A model generated the notes under the pieces. The model made no database searches and had not been told where the DNA came from. It saw only the letters and a program-made list of their open reading frames with translations. From an uncultured Eggerthellaceae bacterium (GTDB lineage: Bacteria > Actinomycetota > Coriobacteriia > Coriobacteriales > Eggerthellaceae), in assembly GCA_947565185.1 (NCBI GenBank), contig CANODU010000001.1, positions 1 to 64,000 of the forward strand: DNA of 64,000 nt. Direction: 5' to 3'. Of the stretch, positions 28,342 to 37,933 are shown piece after piece (positions within the stretch are counted from its first letter, which is position 1; every line of letters starts with the position of its first letter). A program made the position numbers and the translations under genes.

Positions 28342-28907
28342 CGGGTCGGTTGCGCATCGTGGCGGGCTCATACGGTGGCCGCCTCATCTCATGTCCTGAC
28401 GCTTGCGCTCGCCCTACCACTGACCGCGTGCGCGAAGCTGCGTTCAGCACCATCACCAGCATCATGGGCTCTCTGGAAGGGCTTGCCGCTTGCGACGCCT
28501 TCGCTGGGTCTGGCGCCTTGGGCTTCGAAGCGCTCTCACGGGGAGCGAAGAGCGCTGTGCTCTTCGATGCTGATGGGCGCGCGCTTGCCTGCATCAAGGA
28601 GAATGCGCGAGCCTTGGGGTGCGAAGATGCGACGCAGATCTGTCGTCGCGATGTGCTGGCGGCTGGCATCGCAGGCCCGCATGCCCCCTATGACCTCCTC
28701 TTTTTGGACCCGCCCTATGCCACGCAAGCGGAGGATGTGGCCATGCTCATCACCCGTGCGCGCGCAGATGGCGCTTTGAGCCCAGGCTGCCTCATCTTCT
28801 ATGAGCATGCATCCGATGCCCCGCCTCTACCGGATATGCCCGGCATCGCCCTCATCAAGCAGAAGCGCTATGGCAAGACCGTCGTGGATCATCTCCAGTG
28901 CTCATGA
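28338..28907 (+). CDS. rsmD: 16S rRNA (guanine(966)-N(2))-methyltransferase RsmD
   Basis: RsmD methylates G966 of 16S rRNA. The 189-residue Rossmann-fold methyltransferase shows RIVAGSYGGRLISCP, RPTTDRVREAAFS, the SAM loop DAFAGSGALGFEALSRGA and the catalytic LFLDPPY. It overlaps recG by four bases, the usual recG-rsmD arrangement. In many Gram-positive genomes coaD follows directly; here it does not. Confidence 0.93.
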   Translation: MTGRLRIVAGSYGGRLISCPDACARPTTDRVREAAFSTITSIMGSLEGLAACDAFAGSGALGFEALSRGAKSAVLFDADGRALACIKENARALGCEDATQICRRDVLAAGIAGPHAPYDLLFLDPPYATQAEDVAMLITRARADGALSPGCLIFYEHASDAPPLPDMPGIALIKQKRYGKTVVDHLQCS

Positions 28908-28931
28908 GCGCCCGGTAAACGCTTCGGGATG

Positions 28932-28959
28932 TTGCCATGCTCCTGCTCCGTGATAGAAT
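28932..28959 (+). promoter_or_regulatory. Putative promoter for the 29,047 gene
   Basis: TTGCCA (28,932-28,937) and TAGAAT (28,954-28,959) are spaced by 16 bases. TAGAATCTGAC is repeated 21 bases further on (28,975-28,985), giving a second possible -10. A GCACTGG/CCAGTGC hairpin (28,989-29,016) follows in the leader. Confidence 0.5.
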
Positions 28960-29046
28960 CTGACTTCGCTCTGTTAGAATCTGACATGAGCACTGGCGGC
29001 TGTGGGCTGTCCAGTGCCCAGATGTGGCTTTTGAGGAAGGACGGAC

Positions 29047-29517
29047 ATGGACGAGACAGGAGTATTGGGGCTTTTAGAAGAGCTGTCCATACTGCTGGAA
29101 GATTCTAAGACGGTTTTCGGCAAAAGCAACATGAGGCAGGTGGACATCTCTGCCGCTTTTGAGATCATGGACGAGATCCGCGACATCTTCCCCGGTGAAT
29201 TCGCTCAAGCGCGGCAGATCGTGCGCGAGCGCCAGGCTCTTTTAGAAGATGCCGAAGATGAGGCGAATCGCCTCATCGAGGATGCGCGCAGCCAAGCCAT
29301 GACCATCGCATCCGAACAGGAGATCGTGCGCATCTCCCAGCAGCAAGCAGAGACCATCATGGCCGATGCACGAGAGCTTGAGCGCGAGACGCGCGCCGGT
29401 GCGGAGGACTACGCTGATGAGGTCTTCGGGCATGTGGAGCAGAGCCTGGACAACGTCTTGTCCCAGGTCCGTCGCGTGCGCGATCGCTTGAACGCGAACG
29501 CCATGAACGGCCGCTAG
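29047..29517 (+). CDS. Coiled-coil protein of unknown function
   Basis: The 156-residue product is almost entirely helical and charged. The N-terminus (TGVLGLLEELSILLEDSKTVFG) is followed by a long coiled coil with the repeated pattern EDAEDEANRLIEDARSQAM, resembling ATP-synthase b-subunit or DivIVA-like helices. Similar proteins in related genomes are labelled ATPase, but no nucleotide-binding motif is visible. It lies between rsmD and the DUF177 gene with its own probable promoter. A cell-division or envelope scaffold role would be a guess; I assign none. Confidence 0.75.
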   Translation: MDETGVLGLLEELSILLEDSKTVFGKSNMRQVDISAAFEIMDEIRDIFPGEFAQARQIVRERQALLEDAEDEANRLIEDARSQAMTIASEQEIVRISQQQAETIMADARELERETRAGAEDYADEVFGHVEQSLDNVLSQVRRVRDRLNANAMNGR

Positions 29518-29595
29518 GCGGACTGCAGGTCATACGGCATCATCTTGGCCGCTCGCGCACGGACGCGGGCGGCTTCGCATAGGGAGGGAAGCTTC

Positions 29596-30132
29596 GTGGA
29601 ACCAGTGAAGATCCATATCCCCCATGAGCTCTTCGAACCTGCGGAGATGCAGGTCTTCTCAGGAACGGCAACGCTGGGAGACGTGCAGATGGCAGGCGAC
29701 GCATACGCGTTCTCTGATCCATGCTCGTGGCAGGTGGAGATCACGAACACAGGAGGCGCGCTGCTCGTGCGCGGCAAGGCCGAAGCGGTGGGCGCCTGCG
29801 CGTGTGCGCGCTGTCTGGAAGAGGCTTCCATTCCTTTGGTGGGAGATATCGAAGGGTACTTCGTGATCAGTGCTGAAGGGGAGGATGAGGATCTGGAAGG
29901 GGATGAGTTCGAGCTTCTCCCTGAAAGCCATGAGATCGACATCGCTCCGCTCATCGTGCAAGGGCTCATGCTGGCCGCGCCCACACAGCCGCTCTGCCAG
30001 CCAGACTGCAAGGGTCTCTGCCCGCATTGCGGCGCGGATCTGAACGAAGGGCCGTGCGCATGCAGCCTTGTTGATGAGAGCGAGGATGACTCGAATCCCT
30101 TTTCGGTCTTGAAGGGCATCACCTTCGACTGA
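29596..30132 (+). CDS. DUF177 (YceD-like) protein
   Basis: The 178-residue product contains the DUF177 signature CARCLEEASIPL and, near the C-terminus, the cysteine cluster CQPDCKGLCPHCGADLN. The family nearly always precedes rpmF and is thought to be involved in 23S rRNA accumulation or ribosome assembly. GTG 29,596 is chosen because GGGAGG lies eight bases upstream; an in-frame start 51 bases earlier lacks a ribosome site. The acidic segment GEDEDLEGDEFELLPESHEID is typical of the family. Confidence 0.87.
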   Translation: MEPVKIHIPHELFEPAEMQVFSGTATLGDVQMAGDAYAFSDPCSWQVEITNTGGALLVRGKAEAVGACACARCLEEASIPLVGDIEGYFVISAEGEDEDLEGDEFELLPESHEIDIAPLIVQGLMLAAPTQPLCQPDCKGLCPHCGADLNEGPCACSLVDESEDDSNPFSVLKGITFD

Positions 30133-30169
30133 GCGCTGTTCTCGTCGGTGCCCGAGAGCGAAAAGATGC

Positions 30170-30198
30170 TTGTAACAGCACCACCCCTTTGTTAGAAT
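30170..30198 (+). promoter_or_regulatory. Promoter of rpmF-plsX-rnc
   Basis: TTGTAA (30,170-30,175) and TAGAAT (30,193-30,198) are separated by exactly 17 bases, about 80 bases before rpmF. This is one of the best sigma-A-type promoters in the window. Confidence 0.7.
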
Positions 30199-30279
30199 CA
30201 AATTTCGCGTGTGAGAGCTTACATGGCGTGACCACGCTTTCCTGATGTCGGTCCGCCTTGAGGAAGAAGGAGCAGCAAA

Positions 30280-30459
30280 GTGGCAGTACCTAAGCAGAAG
30301 ATGGGTCGCATTCGCACCCACCGTCGTCGCAGCCAACACGACAAGATCGCGTCTCCGGCCCGTTCCACGTGCCCGCAGTGCGGAGAGGTCAAGCTCCCGC
30401 ATCGCGTGTGCGGCAATTGCGGGTACTACAAGGATCGCGAGGTCATCGAGACAGACTAG
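30280..30459 (+). CDS. rpmF: 50S ribosomal protein L32
   Basis: This 59-residue product is L32 (bL32): AVPKQKMGRIRTHRRRSQHDK, then a zinc ribbon with CPQCGEVKLPHRVCGNCG (two Cys-X2-Cys pairs). The start is GTG 30,280, preceded by GAAGAAGGAG. It sits in the conserved DUF177-rpmF-plsX order and is the small gene filling the gap between them. Confidence 0.95.
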   Translation: MAVPKQKMGRIRTHRRRSQHDKIASPARSTCPQCGEVKLPHRVCGNCGYYKDREVIETD

Positions 30460-30487
30460 CTTGCGCTGACCTTTCACGCCAGATCAC

Positions 30488-31519
30488 GTGAGGCTTGCGG
30501 CTTTGACGGAGAACATCACACTAGCAGTGGATGCGATGGGGGGCGATGACGCCCCCAACGTCGTTATAGAAGGGGCAGCGCTCGCCCTTGAGGCTGAGCC
30601 GTCCCTGCACATCATGCTCTGCGGTCCGGATGAGGTGGTGACCCCTTTCGCCGCAAGCCATGGGCGTTGCTCTGCCATCCCTACCACCCAAGTCATCGGC
30701 ATGGCAGAGCATCCTGCCAATGCCGTGCGCACGAAGAAGGATTCCTCCATCGTTCGCGGGTGCGCTCTGGTCAAAGAGGGCAAAGCCCAAGGCTTCTTCT
30801 CTGCGGGATCCACAGGGGCCTGCCTTGCAGCGGCCACGTTGGTCATGGGTAGGGCGAAGGGTGTGAAGCGCCCTGCGCTCGGCGTGATCGTGCCGGCCTA
30901 TGAGAGACCCGTCTTCTTCGCTGATGTGGGTGCCAATGCTGATTGCAAGCCGGAATACCTCCTGCAGTTCGCCAAGATGGGCGCCATCTACATGCAATCC
31001 GTGATGGGCGTCAAAGCGCCTCGGGTGGGGCTTTTGAACATCGGCGAAGAGGAGACGAAGGGATCCGCTTTCGCTCTTGAGGCTCATGCTCTTCTGGCAG
31101 AGAAGCTTCCTGAGTTCGCGGGCAACTGCGAAGGGGGGGACCTGATGGCCGGTGCATTCGATGTGGTCATCACCGATGGCTTCACGGGCAACGTCTGCTT
31201 GAAGACCATCGAAGGAACCTCGAAGGTGCTGTTCAGATATGTGAAGGACGCGCTTACTTCAAGCATTCCAGCGAAGATGGGCGCGGTATTGGTGAAGGGC
31301 AGCTTGAGCCAGCTGAAGGCCAAGCTGGATCCTGACCGGTTCGGTGGCACGCCGCTTCTGGGCGTCAAGGGCACGTGCATCGTGGGCCATGGATCATCTG
31401 GTGCCTGCGCCATCAAGAATGGCATCCTCGCGGGTTGCGCGCAGGTGCGCGAAGGTGTCTCTGATAAGATCGCGGCCGCATTCGCGGGCGCTTCTGAGGG
31501 GGAAGCGTCGTGCAGCTGA
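30488..31519 (+). CDS. plsX: Phosphate acyltransferase PlsX
   Basis: PlsX converts acyl-ACP to acyl-phosphate for phospholipid synthesis. The 343 residues include ITLAVDAMGGDDAPNVVIEGA, KDSSIVRGCALVKEGKAQGFFSAGSTGA, FADVGANADCKPEYLLQFA, LLNIGEEETKG, VITDGFTGNVCLKTIEG and LLGVKGTCIVGHGSS, all family motifs. The start is GTG 30,488, and the gene overlaps rnc by ten bases. Its place after rpmF is the widespread arrangement. Confidence 0.94.
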   Translation: MRLAALTENITLAVDAMGGDDAPNVVIEGAALALEAEPSLHIMLCGPDEVVTPFAASHGRCSAIPTTQVIGMAEHPANAVRTKKDSSIVRGCALVKEGKAQGFFSAGSTGACLAAATLVMGRAKGVKRPALGVIVPAYERPVFFADVGANADCKPEYLLQFAKMGAIYMQSVMGVKAPRVGLLNIGEEETKGSAFALEAHALLAEKLPEFAGNCEGGDLMAGAFDVVITDGFTGNVCLKTIEGTSKVLFRYVKDALTSSIPAKMGAVLVKGSLSQLKAKLDPDRFGGTPLLGVKGTCIVGHGSSGACAIKNGILAGCAQVREGVSDKIAAAFAGASEGEASCS

Positions 31520-32394
31520 CGCAGGAGCAAGAAGAGAAGCTGGCTTTGGCCGAAGAGGCCGTGGGGCATCGCTTCGAAGACAAGCAGCTGATCCTCTCTG
31601 CCATCACCCACCCTTCGGCCACCGAAGGCAAGTCGGTCAAGTTCTCCTATGAGCGCCTTGAGTTCTTGGGCGATTCCATTCTGGGTGCCATCGTGGCTTC
31701 GGTGGCATTCCATCGCTATCCCAACCTCGATGAGGGTGGCCTGACCCGCATCAAGGTCTCGCTGGTCTCAGGTTCCAGCCTTTCCAAGACTGCCGATGAG
31801 CTCGGCTTCGCTGACATCATCGTCTTCGGCTCCTCGGAGACAGGTACTGGTCGCCGCGGGCTTCACTCGGCACTGGAGAACGTCTATGAGGCTGTCGTGG
31901 CCGCGCTGTTCTTGGATGGCGGCGTAGAGGCAGCCAGTGCCTTCGTCGAGCGCACGCTCATCCCGCGCATGTCCATCGATCTGGCGAAGGAGCCGGAGAA
32001 TCCGAAGAGCGCCCTGCAAGAGAAGCTGCAGGTCGATGGCATCACGCCCACCTACAAGCTGATCGACACGCAGGGACCGCCTCATGACCGCACGTTCATA
32101 TCCCAGGTGTATGCGGGAGATCACGCCCTTGCTCAAGGCAGCGGGCGCACGAAGAAGGAGGCTGAGAGCCAGGCGGCGAAGTCGACGCTTGCGCGCTTGG
32201 GCGAATTCTTCGGACTGGGGCTGGATGAAGACGCGCGCAAGGCGAAGGGCGAAGCGGCCAAGCGCGCTAAGGCAGACAAGGCTGCTGCCAAAGCCGAACG
32301 CGACGAGGCGTACAAGCGCGCCCGCGAGGCACGCGCTCAAGAGCGCAAGGAGCAGAAGCGCGCAAAAGAGGCTGCCAAGAAGAAGCAGAGCTAG
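31510..32394 (+). CDS. rnc: Ribonuclease III with a long basic C-terminal tail
   Basis: RNase III cleaves double-stranded RNA in rRNA and mRNA processing. The RIII domain contains the signature ERLEFLGDS (48-56, with catalytic Glu and Asp), and the second acidic patch ALENVYEAVVAALFLDGG. The dsRNA-binding domain (about 162-232) has NPKSALQEKLQVDG and GSGRTKKEAESQAAKSTL. Residues from about 238 to 294 form an extra Lys/Ala/Arg/Glu-rich helix-like tail not part of the standard enzyme of roughly 230 residues. The start is GTG 31,510, inside the end of plsX. Confidence 0.94.
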   Translation: MQLTQEQEEKLALAEEAVGHRFEDKQLILSAITHPSATEGKSVKFSYERLEFLGDSILGAIVASVAFHRYPNLDEGGLTRIKVSLVSGSSLSKTADELGFADIIVFGSSETGTGRRGLHSALENVYEAVVAALFLDGGVEAASAFVERTLIPRMSIDLAKEPENPKSALQEKLQVDGITPTYKLIDTQGPPHDRTFISQVYAGDHALAQGSGRTKKEAESQAAKSTLARLGEFFGLGLDEDARKAKGEAAKRAKADKAAAKAERDEAYKRAREARAQERKEQKRAKEAAKKKQS

Positions 32395-32397
32395 CCT

Positions 32398-35300
32398 ATG
32401 TACTTGAAGACGTTAGCGCTCCGCGGATTCAAATCATTCGCCGACAAGGTCACGCTCAAGCTGGAACCCGGCATCACCGCGGTCGTCGGTCCGAATGGAT
32501 CGGGCAAGTCCAACATCTCCGACGCGGTCCTTTGGGTCTTGGGTGAGCGCAACGCCAAGAATCTGCGTGGTCAGGCCATGGAGGATGTCATCTTCTCAGG
32601 GTCTTCTGCGCGCAAGGCCGCATCCATGGCCGAGGTGGAGCTGGTCTTGGACAATTCAGATGGCACGCTGCCCATCGACTTCCAGGAGGTATCGGTCGCC
32701 AGGCGGATGTATCGCAGCGGCGAGAGCGAATATCTCATCAACGGCGCGCTCGCTCGGCGCATGGACGTGCTGGAGATCCTGCATGATTCCGGCCTGGGCT
32801 CGGGCACGCATTCCATCATCTCCCAGGGCTCCTTGGATTCGGTCCTTCAATCCAAGCCCGAAGACAGGCGTGCGCTCATCGAAGAGGCGGCCGGGGTGCT
32901 CAAGCATAAGCAGCGCATGGCGAAGAGCGCTCGGAAGCTGGAGCGCATGGAGGCGCACGTGAACCGCGTCAGCGATGTAGCGAATGAGGTGGCGCGGCAG
33001 CTGGGGCCCTTGGAGCGCAAGGCGAAGCGCGCCCTTCGCTATGCAGAGCTGGCAGAAGAGCTGGCAAGCGTGAAGCTCGTGCTGGCAGTGGATGACCTGC
33101 GCACCCTCCGTACCGCACATGCGCGCATCTCAGAGCGCGAGCGAGCCTCCTTGGAGGACTGCGAAGCGCGCAAAGCCGCATCTGATGCGCTGGATGCTCA
33201 GATGTCTGAGCTGCAGCAGAGGATCCGCGAGGACAGCCAAGATGCGAGCATCCTCTCCCAGAGCTATCAGCAGGCAGCCACCGCTGCCGAGCGGCTGGAT
33301 TCCACTTCCATGCTCATCCGCGACCGTCGCCGCTCAGCGCTTGCGCGCGCGACAGAACTGGAGATGCATCTCCAGCAATCCTCCGCTTCCATCCAACGCG
33401 CTCAGGCGAAGCTGACCGAGGCGCGCCGTCAGGCGGATGCTGATGAGAGCGCCAGCAAGGAGAGCGCGCAGAAGGTGGAGGCGCTCACGAAGGCCGACGC
33501 TGATGCCACCAATGCGCTCACTGCCACAGAAGAGCGCCATGCGGCGCTCATGCAGAAGGGCGCTCAGGCTGATGCCTCCATCGCGCGCCTGCGCGAGGAC
33601 TTGGCTCAGGCCAAGGAGATGCTCACCAACAGCATGGCTCAGATCAAGGTGATCGAAGGCCATAAGGCTGAGCTCTCCGTGCAGATCGACCGCCTATCTG
33701 CGGATGCGAAGGTCTCGCAAGCAGAGGCGGTGAGCGCCGAAGAGGCGCTCGCTTCGCTGGATGAGCAGGAGAAGGCTGCGCGCACGTTGGTGGGCACGTG
33801 CATGCAGGCGCGCGAAGAGGCCAGGCGTGCCGCCGATGATGCGCAGGCGCAAGAGCGCTCCTTGGAGGCGCAGGTCAAGGCCTTGGAAGAGATAGAGCAA
33901 GCGGAAAGCGATGCGGCTGAGGCAGGTGCGCAGAGCACCATCGCTGCTCTGCGCGCACATGGGGATGAGGTCTCTGTGCTCTCGCGCGAGGTCAAGGCTC
34001 CGCCTCATTTGGAAGCGCTGGTCGAAGCGCTCTTAGGCGCGGATCTGGCTGCGCTCATGGTCCTCGGTGCGGATGAGGTGCGCGTTGCGGGTCGTGCTGT
34101 GGATGGCGATGATACAGCATCGGCAACGCTGATCATGGCCCATGACCCTTCAAGGGCGCGCGCGCAGAGGACGGCCCCCTCCGATGCAGGGGCTTTCGCA
34201 TCCCGGGGCGTGCGCTTGATCGATAACCTGGAATATCCGAAGGACCGGGCCGATGCCATCTATGCCATCTTGGGAGATGTCATCTTGTGCTCCTCCTTGG
34301 ACGAGGCTTTGGCAGAGCATGAGAAGGATGCAACAGGCAGGCGATTCGCCACCCAAGCAGGTGATGTGGTCTATCCCAGCGGCAAAGTGGAGCTGAGGTG
34401 TCGGGTGTCGGGTGCGAACGCCGGCGTCCTTTCGCGCTTGCGCCGCATCGAAGAGCTGCGAGCGTCCTTGGTGAGCGCGCAGGCCTCATCGATGCGCGCC
34501 GCTGAAGAGGCAACCTCAGCAGAGGATGCGCTCATGCGCGCGCAGACGGAGAGCCTCACGCTCAAGGAGAAGCTGGCCACGCTCAAAGGCAGCGCTCAGA
34601 GCGCGCGTCAAGCGGCCGATGATGCCGTACAGAAGCTGGCTTCCGTTACGCGCGAATTGGAAGGGCTGGAAGCGGTCCTTACCAAGGAGAGCACGACAGC
34701 TGATGCGGCTCGTCCGAACATCAAGGCGTTGGAGCTGGAGCTTCAGGAGGCGCAGAGCGCATCAGCCCAGATCAAGCAGGAAGCAGAGGAAGTGGCTCGG
34801 GCGCTGGATCCCTTGCGCCTTGAGCAACGCGAGGCGCATGCTCAGCTTGCAGAAGCGCAGCTTGAGGCCGCGAAGCTTGCGGAGCGCAGCACCTATTCTG
34901 CGCGGGTCATCTCAGGTGCGCTCTCAGAGCTCGAGGGACTGCAGGCATCTCGCGAAGAGGATCAGCGCATGCTCAAAGCCAAGCGCATGAGCGCTACGCG
35001 CTTGGAGCCCGTTCTTTCCATCATGGATATCATCGTGGGTGCGGCGCGGCGCGCTCTGCGCAATCTAGAGGAGCAGACGTCCTGCGCCAAGAGCTCCACC
35101 GAAGGACTCCATGAACAGCTCCAAGCGCTTCGCGAGCAAGCGCGCGCCGAGCAGGATGGATACGATCGGGCACAAGAGGCGCTGGCTTCCATCCGCGTGG
35201 AGAAGGCGCGTGCGGAGATGTCCGTGCAAGCGGCCGTGAACGTCATCACCGAAGACTGCGGTCGATCGCTCGAAGAGGCGCTCACCATACCTTCTCCTGA

Positions 35301-35973
35301 GGATAGGGCATTGGCCGAAGAGGAATCCTTCCGGCTCACGAAGCGTATCGCGAATCTGGGCACCATCAACCCGGATGCTGCGCAGGAATACGAGCAGCTC
35401 AAGAGCCGCTATGACTATCTGGAGTCGCAGCTTTCCGATCTGCGCAGCGCCGCGCGCTCGCTCAAGCGGATCGATGGCGTCATCGAAGAGCGTATGAAAG
35501 ATGACTTCGCGCGCACCTTCCGCATCGTGGATGAGAACTTCCAAGAGATCTTCTCCACGCTCTTCCCCGGAGGGAATGCGCATCTGTCGTTGGTGGACCC
35601 AGAGGATGTGGAGCAGTCCGGCGTGGAGGTGCATGCGCAGCCGGCAGGCAAGCGCATCTCGAAGATGTCGCTCATGTCTGGCGGCGAGAAGTCCCTGACC
35701 GCGCTTGCCCTGCTCTTCGCGCTCTATAAGACGCGCGCTACGCCTTTCTATATCTTAGACGAGGTGGAAGCGGCGCTGGATGACTCCAACCTGCGCCGCT
35801 TGATCACCTATATCCAGCAGATGCGCGCGGATACGCAGCTCATCATGATCACGCACCAGCGCCGCACCATGGAGATGGCCGATGTGCTCTTCGGCGTATC
35901 CATGCAGGCCGATGGCGTGACGAAGGTCTTGTCACAGAAGCTGGAGGATGCGCTCAGGACGAAGGCGTCCTAA
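32398..35973 (+). CDS. smc: Chromosome segregation protein SMC
   Basis: SMC is the condensin ATPase that organises and segregates the chromosome. At 1,191 residues it has the full architecture: an N-terminal ATPase half with Walker A GPNGSGKS (31-38), long coiled coils, a hinge (about 505-680), a second coiled-coil arm, and the C-terminal ATPase half. That half has the signature LMSGGEKS (from 1092) and Walker B YILDEVEAALDD (catalytic Glu1122). ScpA and ScpB are not in the window. It starts three bases after rnc and is followed by ftsY, the common rnc-smc-ftsY order. Confidence 0.96.
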   Translation: MYLKTLALRGFKSFADKVTLKLEPGITAVVGPNGSGKSNISDAVLWVLGERNAKNLRGQAMEDVIFSGSSARKAASMAEVELVLDNSDGTLPIDFQEVSVARRMYRSGESEYLINGALARRMDVLEILHDSGLGSGTHSIISQGSLDSVLQSKPEDRRALIEEAAGVLKHKQRMAKSARKLERMEAHVNRVSDVANEVARQLGPLERKAKRALRYAELAEELASVKLVLAVDDLRTLRTAHARISERERASLEDCEARKAASDALDAQMSELQQRIREDSQDASILSQSYQQAATAAERLDSTSMLIRDRRRSALARATELEMHLQQSSASIQRAQAKLTEARRQADADESASKESAQKVEALTKADADATNALTATEERHAALMQKGAQADASIARLREDLAQAKEMLTNSMAQIKVIEGHKAELSVQIDRLSADAKVSQAEAVSAEEALASLDEQEKAARTLVGTCMQAREEARRAADDAQAQERSLEAQVKALEEIEQAESDAAEAGAQSTIAALRAHGDEVSVLSREVKAPPHLEALVEALLGADLAALMVLGADEVRVAGRAVDGDDTASATLIMAHDPSRARAQRTAPSDAGAFASRGVRLIDNLEYPKDRADAIYAILGDVILCSSLDEALAEHEKDATGRRFATQAGDVVYPSGKVELRCRVSGANAGVLSRLRRIEELRASLVSAQASSMRAAEEATSAEDALMRAQTESLTLKEKLATLKGSAQSARQAADDAVQKLASVTRELEGLEAVLTKESTTADAARPNIKALELELQEAQSASAQIKQEAEEVARALDPLRLEQREAHAQLAEAQLEAAKLAERSTYSARVISGALSELEGLQASREEDQRMLKAKRMSATRLEPVLSIMDIIVGAARRALRNLEEQTSCAKSSTEGLHEQLQALREQARAEQDGYDRAQEALASIRVEKARAEMSVQAAVNVITEDCGRSLEEALTIPSPEDRALAEEESFRLTKRIANLGTINPDAAQEYEQLKSRYDYLESQLSDLRSAARSLKRIDGVIEERMKDDFARTFRIVDENFQEIFSTLFPGGNAHLSLVDPEDVEQSGVEVHAQPAGKRISKMSLMSGGEKSLTALALLFALYKTRATPFYILDEVEAALDDSNLRRLITYIQQMRADTQLIMITHQRRTMEMADVLFGVSMQADGVTKVLSQKLEDALRTKAS

Positions 35974-36012
35974 GGAAGAAGGTCCGCATCCCGGCATGGA
36001 GGAGGTTTCGCC

Positions 36013-37164
36013 ATGAGCGTCTTTCAGAGGATGACCACAGGGCTTGCGCGCTCTCGCGAGAAGTTCAAGGAGAGCATGAATGTCTTGTTGGGTCGCGGTC
36101 CAGAGCTTGACGAAGGGTTCTGGGAGGATCTGGAGGAAGCGCTCATCTTAAGCGATATCGGTGGGGCGGCCTCTATGGATATCGTCGACAACCTGCGTGA
36201 CAAGGCTACGCGCTTAGCCCTTCCCGATGCCTATGCGGTGCTTGATCTGTTGAGCGAGGAGATCCAGGGAGCCTTCGCTGAAGGAGGCGAAGAGATCTTG
36301 GGGGGCGATCCTGCCGTCATCTTGTTCGTCGGGATCAATGGCACTGGCAAGACCACGACCGTGGGCAAGCTGGCGAACGAGGCGGCGAAGGCAGGACGCA
36401 CCGTCATCTTGGGATCAGCTGATACGTTCCGCGCTGCGGCCATCGAACAGCTGGAGATCTGGGCAGAGCGTGCTGATGTGCCCATCGTCACGCGCGAACG
36501 TGGGTCTGACCCGGCAAGCGTGTGCTTCGAGACCATCGAACGCGCTGAGGCCGACGGTGCTGATCTCGTGCTCATCGACACAGCAGGGCGCCTGCATACC
36601 TCCGATGACCTCATGCGGGAGCTGGAGAAGGTCGTTGCTGTCACGAAGAAGCGTAGCGCCATACCTGTCTACACCGTGCTCGTGATCGATGCGACCACCG
36701 GGCAGAATGGCCTTCAGCAGGCCCGCGAGTTCGACCGCGCGTTGGATCTGGATGCGCTCATCGTGACGAAGCTGGATGGCAGCGCGAAGGGCGGCATCTC
36801 CCTTGCCATATCCCATGAATTGGATCTGCCCATCATCAAGACGGGTGTTGGGGAGTCCATCGACGATCTGCGCGATTTCAACCCCTCTGACTTCGTGCGC
36901 GCTCTCATCGGGGACTTCGAAGAGGAGGACCTGGCAGAAGAGCCCCCAACAGATACCCGTAGCGCAGAACCTCAGCTCTGTCCTGAGGACGAGGAACCAA
37001 GCGCCCAAGATGGGCGTAGCGCAGATCTTCAGATCTGCCCTGAAGAAGGGCGTTCGGCCACGTCAGATGAACCCCAGAAGATGTCCTGGGCGGAATTCGT
37101 GGAGATGGACGATGCCCGCCGCGCCGCAGAACCTGAGAAGAAGCACTTCTGGGAGAAATGGTGA
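36013..37164 (+). CDS. ftsY: SRP receptor FtsY
   Basis: FtsY is the membrane-associated SRP receptor GTPase. The NG domain spans about residues 5-302 with the P-loop GINGTGKTTT (from 107), DTFRAAA, DTAGRLHT, TKLDGSAKGG and GVGESIDDLRDF. AGGAGG precedes the start. After residue 305 there is an acidic, low-complexity tail of about 80 residues containing two copies of an RSA-X2-Q-X-CPE unit (from 316 and 335) and ending HFWEKW. Most FtsY acidic extensions are N-terminal, so this C-terminal tail is atypical and appears to come from repeat DNA (see the repeat entry). Confidence 0.94.
   Translation: MSVFQRMTTGLARSREKFKESMNVLLGRGPELDEGFWEDLEEALILSDIGGAASMDIVDNLRDKATRLALPDAYAVLDLLSEEIQGAFAEGGEEILGGDPAVILFVGINGTGKTTTVGKLANEAAKAGRTVILGSADTFRAAAIEQLEIWAERADVPIVTRERGSDPASVCFETIERAEADGADLVLIDTAGRLHTSDDLMRELEKVVAVTKKRSAIPVYTVLVIDATTGQNGLQQAREFDRALDLDALIVTKLDGSAKGGISLAISHELDLPIIKTGVGESIDDLRDFNPSDFVRALIGDFEEEDLAEEPPTDTRSAEPQLCPEDEEPSAQDGRSADLQICPEEGRSATSDEPQKMSWAEFVEMDDARRAAEPEKKHFWEKW
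36958..37052 (+). repeat. Duplicated palindromic unit inside ftsY
   Basis: Two related units of about 35 bases begin at 36,958 and 37,015, both opening CGTAGCGCAGA and continuing with TCAG, TCTG, CCTGA and GA in the same order. Each forms two small hairpins: CAGATC/GATCTG and GCCCT/AGGGC in the second copy, shorter versions with GTCC/GGAC in the first. They are in the same frame and encode RSAEPQLCPED and RSADLQICPEE. This resembles palindromic repeat DNA captured in a coding sequence. Confidence 0.7.
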
Positions 37165-37183
37165 CCTCCTGACGGTCGACAAC

Positions 37184-37785
37184 CGTTCAAGATGAACGGC
37201 CTAAAACAAAAGGCGTGCGCCTTTTGTTTTGAAAGGGCCTCAACCCTCGTGGGTGCCGGCAACTGCCGGCACGAATGAAAGCGCGTCGTGAGACGCGCCG
37301 CTAACATCCTTTGCCTTCATGGGGTGATGGGGTGTTCAGCCTTGGCTTCGGCCTGCGCAAGATGTGGTGGAACGCCACATCTTTCTGGGCCTGCAGAATC
37401 GGCTTCAACCCCATCACCCCATTCGGCTCTGCAACGAAAATGGATAGGCCGCAGATCCTGTGTGCAGCCCCTTTCAGGGCTGCACACAGGATCTGCGGGG
37501 TCCAGCAGGTACCTGCATCCCTTCCACAAAGTGTGTCGGTGCTGCTTCGCAGCACCTCTTTTCACGGAACGGCCTTACATCTCTCGCTTTGCTCAAGATG
37601 AACGGCCTAACCGGGCTTACGCCCGGTTGAAGACCTCGTGGGTGCGGCCAACATGCTTCAGGATCGGGGGACATTCCGTAGATGACGCGTAAGCGGCATC
37701 TCCCAGAGATGAATCAGGTTGCCGTGGGTGCCGGCAACTGCCGGCACGTCTTAAAACAATAGGTTTGTGCTTTGCACAAACCTAT
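37184..37785. repeat. Palindromic repeat cluster C (large hairpin mosaic)
   Basis: The gene-free space before ffh is packed with inverted repeats: AAAACAAAAGGCG/CGCCTTTTGTTTT (37,203-37,230); GTGCCGGCA/TGCCGGCAC (37,253-37,272); GCGCGTC/GACGCGC (37,281-37,298); and a 15-bp outer stem 37,319-37,333 with 37,408-37,422. That stem encloses AAGATGTGG/CCACATCTT (37,359-37,383). Then come a 22-bp stem (37,449-37,470 with 37,477-37,498); GCAGGTACCTGC (37,505-37,516); GGTGCTGC/GCAGCACC followed by CTCTTTT (37,538-37,562); CATCT/AGATG (37,578-37,600); AACCGGGC/GCCCGGTT (37,609-37,628); a second GTGCCGGCA pair (37,728-37,747); and ATAGGTTTGTGC/GCACAAACCTAT (37,759-37,785). From 37,312 to 37,640 it is collinear with cluster B. 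I see no gene here. Confidence 0.85.
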
Positions 37786-37933
37786 AACACTCATATCCAT
37801 GCAAAGGGCATTGCACTTACAGGTGCTGGCACCTGCTAGCAGCCACATCAAGCTGATCCTCGTTCTCGTAGGTATCTATGCTAATGTTTTCATAGGACAA
37901 CGAAGACGGATCACTCAAAAAGGAGCACGCTTC